From assembly GCF_000688335.1 (NCBI RefSeq), contig NZ_JHZX01000001.1, positions 2,666,001-2,730,000 of the forward strand: a DNA stretch of 64,000 bases, read 5' to 3'. The translations under genes and the position numbers were made by a program. The DNA is from Sediminibacter sp. Hel_I_10 (GTDB taxonomy: Bacteria; Bacteroidota; Bacteroidia; Flavobacteriales; Flavobacteriaceae). Of the stretch, positions 1-8,544 are shown piece after piece. Numbering within the stretch: the stretch's first letter is position 1; each line of letters starts with the position of its first letter. The notes under the pieces are model-generated. The model saw only the letters and a list, made by a program, of their open reading frames with translations. It did not search any database and was not told where the DNA came from.

Positions 1-3000
1 TGGAATAAAAACGGCCACGAGAATATTGACGATATGGAGTCTTTTATTCAAGATAATAGCGAAGTCAAGTTTTGGCCCAATGATGGTTGCCCTAGAGAGA
101 TAGAAGATCTAGACATGGATAACGTAGAGTTGCTCATGATTGATTCGCAGTGGTTCTTAGAGGACTGGGATGACCATTTATATCTTAATAATAAATGTGA
201 CATTAAATCCCGAGATGACTTTATTGCAAAGTTTAAAGATGATCTCAAAGACGAGCAAAACAAGACCGTAATCGTTGCCATTCATCATTCTATTCTTACC
301 TATTCGCGTCAAGATTTCTTTGAAAATATTGGAGGGCTTAGCGTCGAGGATTATTATAGCACACAACGTCAAAAATTGGCAGGCACATTAGAAACGTTAG
401 CAGGCCTGTTTCCTGATGTTATTTTTGTTTCGGCTAGTGACAAAAACCTACAATACATAGCCGATGATGGTGTACGTCAAATTATTAGTGGCGCTTCGTC
501 TTCAAAATTAGATAATGTTAGAAAAGCTAAAGACGGTCAGTTTACGTCAAAAACCAATGGTTTTGCGAGACTTACAGTTTATAAAGATCGCAGTTCTAAA
601 GTAGAATTTTTTGCAACGGGAGATGACCTTCCGAAGAAATTATTCGAAAAGGAAATTAAACGTCAGCAAACCACTCCAGACGAAGTCTCTTATCCTGATA
701 TAAGTACGTTTGGAGATACTTACAGAGCTTCTATTTATACAGAAGAGGAAACAAAAAAGAGCGGATTACACCGTTTTTTATGGGGTAAGCATTACCGTGA
801 TGTTTACAGTAAAGAGATTGAAGCTCCAGTTTTAAATCTGGCAGAACTTCCTGGAAATGTTCACGCGATTTCTGAAGGTGGTGGTAATCAATCCCGTTCG
901 TTAAGATTGATAGATGATAATGAGAATGAGTATACTGCTCGCGAACTCCGCAAAAGTGCTACACGATTTATTCAGTCTAAAATAAAAGATCATTATGTTC
1001 AAGATTTTATGCAAAATACCGTTGCAGAAGATATTGTTCAAGATTTTTATACGACGGCCCAGCCTTACGCGCCCTTTGCACTTAATCCTATTTTTGATAG
1101 TCTTGATATTTACAATGCAGAACCAAAGATCTATTATCTGCCTAAGCAAAAACAATTAGGCATTTATAACGAAGATTACGGTGATAAGCTTTACATGCTT
1201 GAGGCGCATGCGGGAGATGAGAATAAGTCTTTTGCCCGCTTCGGAAACCCAGATGATATCATAAGCACCAAAGATCTATTAGCAGAAATTAGAGCGTCGA
1301 AAAAAAATCAAGTTGATGAGCCTAATTTCTTAAAAGTACGATTGATGGATTTTGTGGTTGGTGATTATGACCGTCACTACGATCAATGGCGTTGGTCTGC
1401 TTACGAAAAAGAAGATGGTACAACCTTATATAAAACAATCCGTCGTGATCGTGATCAAGCATTTCCAAGATATGATGGGGTGATATTAAGCATATTGAAA
1501 ATGGGCTTGATTGACTTTAGATCTATGGAGCGTTATGATGATGATGTGGATAATGTAAAATGGATGAGTCGTTATGCCTACCCACTAGATCAAGCATTCC
1601 TTAAGGAGATTACTTGGGAAGATTGGCAAAAGCAAGTGCAGTTTATTCAGCAAAACTTAACCGATGATACCATTGAAAAGGCGTTTGAAACACTTCCAGA
1701 AGCTGCTCAAGATGCGAGTATAACTGATATCAAAAAAGCGTTGAAGGCCAGAAGAGATAATTTGGAGTCTATTGCCAGACGTTATTATGAGTATTTGATG
1801 AGTCATCAAATTATTTTAGGGACCAAAGAGAAAGATGATTTCTTAATTACGCGCAAGCCTAATGGCGAGACCACTGTAAAACTAACTACAGAAGACGATC
1901 AAATTTTTGAAAGAACTTACAGTAAAGAAGTGACTAAAGAAATCTGGATTTACGGACTAGATGATGAAGATACTTTTAAGGTTGTTGGAGAAGGTGACAA
2001 TTACATCCCGATGAAGATTTTAGGAGGCGAGAACAATGACGTTTATGATTTTGAAAATACTCGTCGTGTAAAGGTATACGATTATAAGAGTAAGAAAAAT
2101 ACGTTTACCAATTCGGGCACACATAAATGGTTGACCGATAGCTATGAGATCAATACCTATAATGATGCCTCCAGAAAACTGTCAGCATTTACAGCGTTAC
2201 CTTCCGTAGGTTTTGATCCTGATGCTGGTTTTAAAGCGGGTTTAAGTGGTACTTACACAACCTATGGTCTTGCTAACAATCCGTTTTCTTCTAAGCAAAC
2301 CCTTGTGGCTAATTATTATGCTGCAACAAGTGGTTTTGAGTTGAAGTATTCCGGAGAGTTTGCACACATATTTTATAATTGGAACTTTGGTTTAGATGCG
2401 AGATACACCAGTCCTAATTATGCAATTAACTTTTTTGGTGTTGGGAACGAAACCTTTTATGATGATGATGCCGTGAGCCGTGATTTTAACCGTGTGAGAA
2501 TCCGTCAGTGGAGTGTGGCGCCATCCTTAAAATATAGAAAGGATAGAGTGATGTTGAGTTTTGGGCCCATGTTAGAATCTTTGGATGTAGAATTAGATAC
2601 CAATGGCGTTACTGGTGATATAGAATCTTCAAATGATGTCTTCGAAAAACAAATGTATGCAGGAGCTGAAGCCGCTTTTCAGTATAAAAATAAGAGTGGT
2701 GAGATTGCCTTTATCCGTAGAGGTTTTCAATTTGACTTGGTAGCAGGTTATAAGACTAATATTGATGAATATAATAATGAATTCACCTATTTAAAACCTA
2801 CGCTTTCCATTGACTATCCGTTGCATCCTAGTGGAATGGCTGTATTGGCTACAAAAATAGGAGCGCAAATGAATTTTGGTGATAACTATGAGTTCTATCA
2901 TGGCGCTACTTTAGGTGGTAATCAAAGTCTACGCGGTTTTAGAAATGAACGATTTAACGGACAGACTGCATTTTATCAAAGCACAGATTTGCGTGTAGGT

Positions 3001-3222
3001 GTGACCCAATTTAGAACTAATTTTATCCCATTGCGCTTAGGGGTTTCTGCTGGTTTTGATTATGGTCGTGTTTGGTTAGATAACGATAACTCACAGCAAT
3101 GGCATAACAGTTACGGCGGTTCTATTTTCATCAACGGATTTAAAGCCCTTACTGCAAACGTTGGCTATTATATGAGTGATGAAAGTAATCGTGTTGTATT
3201 TACACTAGGGTTTGCTTTTTAA
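1..3222 (+). CDS. Metallophosphoesterase fused to outer-membrane beta-barrel (5' end outside window)
   Basis: The reading frame is already open at base 1, so the start lies upstream; the first ATG in the window (34) is internal. About the first 230 residues look like the C-terminal half of a calcineurin-like metallophosphoesterase, with the metal-binding type motif VAIHHSILTY. A long middle region follows. The last ~350 residues are rich in alternating aromatic strands and resemble the BamA/TamA surface-antigen barrel, with the typical GGNQSLRGFRNERF segment and a protein ending in Phe. The likely location is the outer membrane, with the enzyme domain exposed. Substrate is unknown. The fold assignment of the barrel is firmer than that of the enzyme, because the N-terminal metal ligands are outside the window. 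Confidence 0.75.
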   Translation, partial: WNKNGHENIDDMESFIQDNSEVKFWPNDGCPREIEDLDMDNVELLMIDSQWFLEDWDDHLYLNNKCDIKSRDDFIAKFKDDLKDEQNKTVIVAIHHSILTYSRQDFFENIGGLSVEDYYSTQRQKLAGTLETLAGLFPDVIFVSASDKNLQYIADDGVRQIISGASSSKLDNVRKAKDGQFTSKTNGFARLTVYKDRSSKVEFFATGDDLPKKLFEKEIKRQQTTPDEVSYPDISTFGDTYRASIYTEEETKKSGLHRFLWGKHYRDVYSKEIEAPVLNLAELPGNVHAISEGGGNQSRSLRLIDDNENEYTARELRKSATRFIQSKIKDHYVQDFMQNTVAEDIVQDFYTTAQPYAPFALNPIFDSLDIYNAEPKIYYLPKQKQLGIYNEDYGDKLYMLEAHAGDENKSFARFGNPDDIISTKDLLAEIRASKKNQVDEPNFLKVRLMDFVVGDYDRHYDQWRWSAYEKEDGTTLYKTIRRDRDQAFPRYDGVILSILKMGLIDFRSMERYDDDVDNVKWMSRYAYPLDQAFLKEITWEDWQKQVQFIQQNLTDDTIEKAFETLPEAAQDASITDIKKALKARRDNLESIARRYYEYLMSHQIILGTKEKDDFLITRKPNGETTVKLTTEDDQIFERTYSKEVTKEIWIYGLDDEDTFKVVGEGDNYIPMKILGGENNDVYDFENTRRVKVYDYKSKKNTFTNSGTHKWLTDSYEINTYNDASRKLSAFTALPSVGFDPDAGFKAGLSGTYTTYGLANNPFSSKQTLVANYYAATSGFELKYSGEFAHIFYNWNFGLDARYTSPNYAINFFGVGNETFYDDDAVSRDFNRVRIRQWSVAPSLKYRKDRVMLSFGPMLESLDVELDTNGVTGDIESSNDVFEKQMYAGAEAAFQYKNKSGEIAFIRRGFQFDLVAGYKTNIDEYNNEFTYLKPTLSIDYPLHPSGMAVLATKIGAQMNFGDNYEFYHGATLGGNQSLRGFRNERFNGQTAFYQSTDLRVGVTQFRTNFIPLRLGVSAGFDYGRVWLDNDNSQQWHNSYGGSIFINGFKALTANVGYYMSDESNRVVFTLGFAF

Positions 3223-3246
3223 GCGAAGTCGGAACATTTCATATTA

Positions 3247-3284
3247 AAAGCATCCTGCTCCATTTTTGGTGAGCAGGATGTTTT
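3247..3284 (+). terminator. Rho-independent terminator
   Basis: A perfect 10-bp stem, CATCCTGCTC (3251-3260) with GAGCAGGATG (3271-3280), is flanked by AAAA and TTTT. It lies 29 bases after the stop of the phosphoesterase-barrel gene and should end its transcript. Confidence 0.85.
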
Positions 3285-3476
3285 GTTTAAGTACATTTCA
3301 ATAGAAGATGAATTATTATTGGCTATATTATATAGATGCTCTTGCGGAAATCTTGTTCAATTTCAGGAAGTGACCTGATATAGGTGTTAATGATAACGAG
3401 TAGCTTCGGAAATAGATATTATTAAGGGCCTTAGATAAAATACCTGTAATTCAATTCATTTCATTTTAGAGAATTC

Positions 3477-3484
3477 TATCTTTG
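3477..3484 (+). promoter_or_regulatory. Bacteroidota -7 box directly before a start codon
   Basis: TATCTTTG fits the Bacteroidota -7 consensus TAnnTTTG exactly. It ends one base before the ATG of the radical SAM gene. If used, the transcript would start at or just after that ATG. No clear -33 TTG was found at the expected distance, so promoter use is uncertain. Confidence 0.45.
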
Positions 3485-3485
3485 C

Positions 3486-5378
3486 ATGATGCGACCTAAG
3501 ATTCTTTTTATTACTCCGCCGTTTACCCAGCTAAACACAGCGTATCCGGCAACAGCTTACCTCAAAGGTTTTTTAGAGGAGCATGATATCTCTGTGTCTC
3601 ATTGTGACTTAAGTATTGAGTTGTTTACGTCAATTTTTACTAGCGATTTTTTGCGAGCAGTTTTTCAAGAGGCTGAGGAGTTGGGGAATACGCATTACCC
3701 TGAAGTTAGTAAACTCAAAGAACGTTATATGTCGAGCGTTGATCTGGTAATCAAGTTTCTTCAAAAGCAGGATCTTGAAACTGCCAACACCATATTAGCT
3801 TCTGGTTTTTTACCAAAAGGGCATCGCTTATCTAAGGTGAATAACCAAATTAATTGGGCAGCTGGAGCGCAAGGTGTGCTAGACAAAGCAAAGCATTACG
3901 GGACACTTTTTATTGAGGAAATAGGAGATTTTATACAAGCCAACATCGACGAGTTTTTTGCCTTTACCAAATATGCTGAACAAATTGCGACTTCGGCCAG
4001 TAGTTTTGATCAAATTGATGAATTTTTAAGCTATCAACCAACACTAATTGAAGAACAGATGTTGGATATTTTGGTAGCCCAAATTGAAAAGCACGAACCA
4101 AAATTGGTCTGCTTTACAATTCCATTTCCAGGAAATTTGTTTTCTGCTTTACGATGCTCACAGTTTATCAAACAACTCTTTCCTGAGATCCATGTGGCTT
4201 TTGGCGGCGGCTATTGCAATACTGAGTTGCGATCTCTTAAAGATCCTAGAATATTTGAATTTGTTGACTTTATCTCCTTAGATGATGGCGAAGGGCCACT
4301 TTTAAAAATGATAGGATATCTAGAGGGATCCATAGATGGTAATGAACTAGAAAGAACGTTTGTTCTGGAAAATAATGAGGTGGTTTATAAAAACAAAATC
4401 CCTAATACCATATACCATCACAAAAATTTACCCGCTCCCGATTATTCTGGATTGCCCTTTGATAAATACGTTTCTTTTCTAGATGTCGTAAATCCCATGC
4501 ATAGAATGTGGACTGATTTTAGATGGAATAAATTGACTATTTCTCACGGCTGTTATTGGAAACAATGTTCTTTTTGCGATGTAAGTCTAGATTATATTGG
4601 CAATTATCAAAACACCACAGCAAGCGCTTTGGTGGATAAGATTGAAAAAATAATCAAGGATACAGGGATTACTGGGTTTCATTTTGTGGATGAAGCCGCT
4701 CCCCCTAAAATGTTACGGGCTTTATCCAATGAATTGATAAAGAGAGCGGTAAAAATCACTTGGTGGACAAACATTCGATTTGAGAAAACATTTGACTTTG
4801 AATTGTGCGAATTGATGGCAAAATCGGGTTGCATTGCGGTGACTGGTGGGCTGGAAGTGGCTTCAGATCGACTATTGCTCAAGATGAAAAAGGGGGTTGA
4901 TATTGCTCAGGTCACACGAGTGACCCATAATTTTTCTGAACACCAAATCATGGTACATGCCTATCTCATGTACGGATTTCCTACACAGACCGAACAAGAG
5001 ACTATTGATTCTTTAGAGATTGTGCGACAATTGTTTGAAAGCAATTGTATCCAATCTGCATTTTGGCACCTCTTTACAACTACAATTCACAGCCCCATAG
5101 GACAGAACCCCAAAGACTTTGGTATAGAGGTCACAGGGCCTGCTTTTGAAGGCTTTGCTCAAAATGATTTATACCATAAAGATCCACAGGGAGCCGATCA
5201 TTCTAAGTACACTAAGGGATTAAATTTGGCCTTGCATAATTATCTAAATGATGCAGGTTTTGAAAAGGGTTTACAGTATTGGTTTGATTTTTCCGTATGC
5301 AACGTTAGTCACCCTAAAGATTTGATTAAAAGTTTTCTTTCTGAAACATTAGCTAAAAAAATGATTTCAAAGGTATAA
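3486..5378 (+). CDS. B12-binding domain radical SAM protein
   Basis: This 630-residue protein has the layout of cobalamin-dependent radical SAM enzymes. The N-terminus (KILFITPPF, then a GGGYCN segment near residue 240) resembles a B12-binding Rossmann domain. The radical SAM cluster motif is C356-x4-C361-x2-C364 (CYWKQCSFC), a spacing seen in part of the B12-radical SAM group rather than the classical CX3CX2C. Glycine-rich SAM-binding segments (TGGLEVAS, YLMYGFPTQT) follow. The N-terminus starts naturally at MRPKILFI, so the ATG at 3486 or 3489 is the start, although a -7 box abuts it. The gene stands alone between a terminator and a convergent gene. Substrate cannot be inferred. Confidence 0.8.
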   Translation: MMRPKILFITPPFTQLNTAYPATAYLKGFLEEHDISVSHCDLSIELFTSIFTSDFLRAVFQEAEELGNTHYPEVSKLKERYMSSVDLVIKFLQKQDLETANTILASGFLPKGHRLSKVNNQINWAAGAQGVLDKAKHYGTLFIEEIGDFIQANIDEFFAFTKYAEQIATSASSFDQIDEFLSYQPTLIEEQMLDILVAQIEKHEPKLVCFTIPFPGNLFSALRCSQFIKQLFPEIHVAFGGGYCNTELRSLKDPRIFEFVDFISLDDGEGPLLKMIGYLEGSIDGNELERTFVLENNEVVYKNKIPNTIYHHKNLPAPDYSGLPFDKYVSFLDVVNPMHRMWTDFRWNKLTISHGCYWKQCSFCDVSLDYIGNYQNTTASALVDKIEKIIKDTGITGFHFVDEAAPPKMLRALSNELIKRAVKITWWTNIRFEKTFDFELCELMAKSGCIAVTGGLEVASDRLLLKMKKGVDIAQVTRVTHNFSEHQIMVHAYLMYGFPTQTEQETIDSLEIVRQLFESNCIQSAFWHLFTTTIHSPIGQNPKDFGIEVTGPAFEGFAQNDLYHKDPQGADHSKYTKGLNLALHNYLNDAGFEKGLQYWFDFSVCNVSHPKDLIKSFLSETLAKKMISKV

Positions 5379-5451
5379 TGTGTTGTTCATGTTCTCTGAT
5401 TTAAGGCTTGCGCAGGTCCTTCAGAACGAACACATTTATATACATTAGGAC

Positions 5452-6417
5452 TTAGACAGCGCTAGCAAGCTTTTGTTCTGTGCTTAAAATTTGTTGTACT
5501 GCCTGCTTATATTTTATGGGATTAGAAGCTTTTTTTATGGCTTTAAACGTTTTTTGCGGATTAGAAGTGGACTGCGAAAAGAATTCCCAAAACCCTAACA
5601 TTTTCATTTTAATAGGGGTTGGCCCAGATAAATACGCATCGTATTGTTGGTAAATGGTGTCATGAAATTCTGAAAAAATAGCCCAGCGGTCTTTAGGATA
5701 TTCCGAAGTATTATTTTTGATCATGCTTGGTAAAAATGGGTCGGCAATAAGGCCACGACCAATCATAAAGTGATCGATACTGGGAAAGCGCTTTTGTATC
5801 TCTTTAAAAGCAGAAACACTTGTGATATCGCCGTTATAATAAAGCTTATGCTTAGTGCTACCAATGCATTTTTCAAATGCCTCTAAATCTACAGGGCCTT
5901 TGTAAAGTTGCTTGCCTATTCTGGCGTGAATGGCAATATTTTTAAGTGGATACTTATCTAGAACAGGAAACGCATCCAAAATTTCTTCGGCATGCTCATA
6001 GCCCATTCTCATTTTCATAGATACTACAATATCCGTTTCGTTATGTGCTTTATGAAGTACGTCGTTGATACGGTTAGGGTTGCAGATAAGACCAGAGCCC
6101 ATGCCAGACTTAGTTACCATGGGGTAAGGGCAACCTAAATTCCAGTTTAATTCTTTATAGCCTAAACTTTGTACATATTTAATAACAAATAGAAACTCGT
6201 CAGGGTCATTGGTCATTACCTGCGGAATTACCTCTAGAGTGGTATTGTTTTCTGGCAATAGATCATTTTGATAAGATTGCTTAATTTTTAGTTTTCCGTT
6301 AAGGCGAATATAGGGCGCATAGAAGGTATCAATACCACCAAAATAATGCTGAAAGGCATTCCGAAACCTGAAATCTGTGAAGCCTTGTAAAGGTGATGAA
6401 AGTAGAGTAGGAGTCAT
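5452..6417 (-). CDS. tRNA-dihydrouridine synthase
   Basis: This 321-residue flavoenzyme reduces uridines in tRNA D-loops with NADPH. The N-terminus SSPLQGFTDFRFR is the FMN-binding start typical of Dus proteins. NLGCPYPMVTKSGMGSGL carries the catalytic Cys (C96). SMKMRMG near residue 135 supplies the conserved lysine and arginine, and HARIGKQLYKGP and YYNGDI complete the barrel motifs. Length and order match the DusC/DusA-like group, but the exact uridine position modified cannot be told from sequence alone. It is convergent with the radical SAM gene, and a 203-base gap without recognisable features lies upstream. Confidence 0.9.
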   Translation of the reverse strand: MTPTLLSSPLQGFTDFRFRNAFQHYFGGIDTFYAPYIRLNGKLKIKQSYQNDLLPENNTTLEVIPQVMTNDPDEFLFVIKYVQSLGYKELNWNLGCPYPMVTKSGMGSGLICNPNRINDVLHKAHNETDIVVSMKMRMGYEHAEEILDAFPVLDKYPLKNIAIHARIGKQLYKGPVDLEAFEKCIGSTKHKLYYNGDITSVSAFKEIQKRFPSIDHFMIGRGLIADPFLPSMIKNNTSEYPKDRWAIFSEFHDTIYQQYDAYLSGPTPIKMKMLGFWEFFSQSTSNPQKTFKAIKKASNPIKYKQAVQQILSTEQKLASAV

Positions 6418-6620
6418 CCAAATATTTAATTGCGTAAAGATAGGGTAATTGGATGCTAGTTTTTAAGACGATATTATGGAAAAGGAAAAGAATGCAAATT
6501 TAACTTAGATACGATTTTAATAAAGCAAATAAAATTTATGATAACACTGATGCTGTATCAGATATGGGGCAGAATTGCGCCATATGATAATGGTTTTTAG
6601 CTAGCCTTTTTAAAAGGATA

Positions 6621-6869
6621 TTATTTTAAATATAATGCTCTAAAATAGGTGATGTGTTTTCCTGGAATTATCATTTTCCAAATATCTCTATGGTCTATTA
6701 TGTTTTTTTCTGCCAATCTTTTTCCATCGACGTACGTACGGAAAACGAAAAGATAAAGACAAAACAGTGCAAGAAAAGATGTTGCCTCAATAATCTCAAA
6801 AGCAGAGAGCCATACGATTGCTACTAGAGGCGTTGTAATTGTCAAATAGTATACGTAGATGTTTTTCAT
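6621..6869 (-). CDS. Small membrane protein, unknown function
   Basis: This 82-residue protein has two hydrophobic segments (about residues 6-24 and 28-44) followed by a short basic, aromatic tail. I do not recognise a family. It stands alone with noncoding gaps of ~200 bases on both sides. The hydrophobic pattern and clean ATG make it a plausible gene, but coding status is not proven. Confidence 0.45.
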   Translation of the reverse strand: MKNIYVYYLTITTPLVAIVWLSAFEIIEATSFLALFCLYLFVFRTYVDGKRLAEKNIIDHRDIWKMIIPGKHITYFRALYLK

Positions 6870-7081
6870 CTTATGTCTTAATTTTTATTTGCAAGGTGCG
6901 TTTAAAGGTAGCACAATTTAAGCAGTTGTGAAAAGCTTCGGGTTTTGTTAGAAAACATTAAAAAGCTAAAGTCTTATAAAAATAGAAAAAGATAACATTC
7001 ATTAGTTATACCAGCGGCGTTATTAGACATAAGGAAACGTCTGGTAAAATAACTTGTCGATTTCAATAGGGATAACCATAT

Positions 7082-7818
7082 CTATCCTTTTTTAAATTTG
7101 GTAAATGGAAAAATCATAGGGACTCTTTTTTGATAATTTTCGTAATCTTTTCCCAGAAGTTTTCTCAAATCTTTTTCTTCTAGATATTTCACGGCGATTA
7201 GCATGTAAGAAGTGGTAACTACGGCAAATAAAAGTCGGCCATAGGTCATGACGGGTGCAGCCCAAAATGCGATAATAAAGCCTAGCATTAAAGGATGTCG
7301 TACCAATTTATAAAACCAATTGACCTGAAACTCTGGGTGTGTAAAGGACTGGTCTTTAAAGTTTTGATAAATTTGCGTTAGACCAAAAAGTTCAAAATGA
7401 TTAATCATAAAAGTGGATAGAAAAACAATTAACCAACCCGAAAAGAACACCGCCAATAGAACATGGGAAGCTAAATTTTCTGTCTCCCACACTATTGTGG
7501 TCATGGGTTGCCATTTCCAATATATGAATAATAATATAACACTTGCTAGAAGTATATAAGTACTGCGTTCAACAGCAGGATTTATAAATTGAGTCAACCA
7601 CTTTTTAAATGCAGGTCTTGCCATGACACTATGCTGAATGGCAAAAAGACTTAACAGACCTAATTTATTAATAGGGCATTAAAAAGGTCTATTTCTTCTC
7701 CAGAGTCTATTGATTTTGGTACAAAAAGGTTGCCTACAAAACCTATGGCATATAAAAAGGCAACGAGAAAAACTAGGTAAGCAATGAGTCCGTAAATAAT
7801 GACAAGTATTTTTTTCAT
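7082..7818 (-). pseudogene. MddA/NnrU-type membrane methyltransferase, split by a single-base frameshift
   Basis: Two minus-strand pieces join into one family member. The first runs from ATG at 7818 to TAG at 7660 (52 residues, [18 protein letters not shown] at the start, ending NALLIN). The second continues in another frame as [17 protein letters not shown] and on to residue KKG at 7082. The joined ~245-residue product matches multi-pass methyltransferases of the isoprenylcysteine methyltransferase/NnrU type. The order IQHSVMARPAFK, then NWFYKLVRHPLMLGFI, then KYLEEKDL fits methanethiol S-methyltransferase MddA, which makes dimethyl sulfide. One base is missing near 7661-7667 (AATTA where AATTTA would restore the frame). 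The downstream part alone (ATG at 7624) lacks the first membrane segments. It may be decay, a sequence error or recoding. Confidence 0.7.
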
Positions 7819-7863
7819 GATGTTTGTTTTTTGATTTAAGAATTCAAGTTTTGCGAACTGTAT

Positions 7864-8385
7864 TTAGATGTCTTGACTTTTCAATGGCGAATGATGTTCG
7901 TGAACTATTTTCCATCCATCAGCCGTCTTTACAAATAGCAGTGTGATTTGGTCATTAACGATGATAAGATCGTCTCCGAATTTAAGATGAAAATCAGAGT
8001 GAAAGGTCACATTGGCAACATCTCCATACACTGCAATTTTCATGTCCTTTGAGTCGAATTTAACCACCTCGGTTACAGTGCTAAAAACCTTCCGTTCGTA
8101 GGCTTCATTTGCTTCACCATCATTACGTAGTTCGCCATTTTTAAATTCGGTAAACTTCGGGCTATAGGCATGTAAAGCAATGAGCTTATCCATATCGCCT
8201 TCTTTAAGAATTTGAGCAATGGTATTGTAAGTTGCCATTACCTCCTGTTCTGCTTCAGGGAATTCATCATTGATCAGATCAATCTTCACTTCTTCAATTT
8301 CCTCTTTTTTTTCATCTTCTTGTTTACATCCAACCATGAGCATTCCTAAAGTCATAAGTAATGCAAAATTCAATTTTATATTCAT
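7864..8385 (-). CDS. NTF2/SnoaL-like lipoprotein
   Basis: The start at 8385 is chosen because it gives a proper lipoprotein signal (MNIKLNFALLMTLGMLMVGC, Cys at residue 20). An upstream in-frame ATG at 8460 would place 25 odd residues in front of it. After an acidic linker, the ~130-residue domain shows the NTF2-like pattern: VMATYNTIAQILKEGDMDKL, then DVANVTFHSDF, and the ending VKTADGWKIVHEHHSPL typical of SnoaL/ketosteroid-isomerase-like proteins. It should be anchored to a membrane on the periplasmic or outer side. Ligand or enzyme activity is unknown. Confidence 0.7.
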   Translation of the reverse strand: MNIKLNFALLMTLGMLMVGCKQEDEKKEEIEEVKIDLINDEFPEAEQEVMATYNTIAQILKEGDMDKLIALHAYSPKFTEFKNGELRNDGEANEAYERKVFSTVTEVVKFDSKDMKIAVYGDVANVTFHSDFHLKFGDDLIIVNDQITLLFVKTADGWKIVHEHHSPLKSQDI

Positions 8386-8544
8386 AATATCAGATTTAGT
8401 TGATTTATAACTAACTGATACAAATATGGAAAGAACTGATATCTGTGACATAACAGACATGTTGAAAGTGTATTAAAGTTTTGTTCAGCCTTTTAAATTA
8501 TGGTGCAAAATCTTTAACTTATGTTGAAATAGGTAGTGGAAGGA

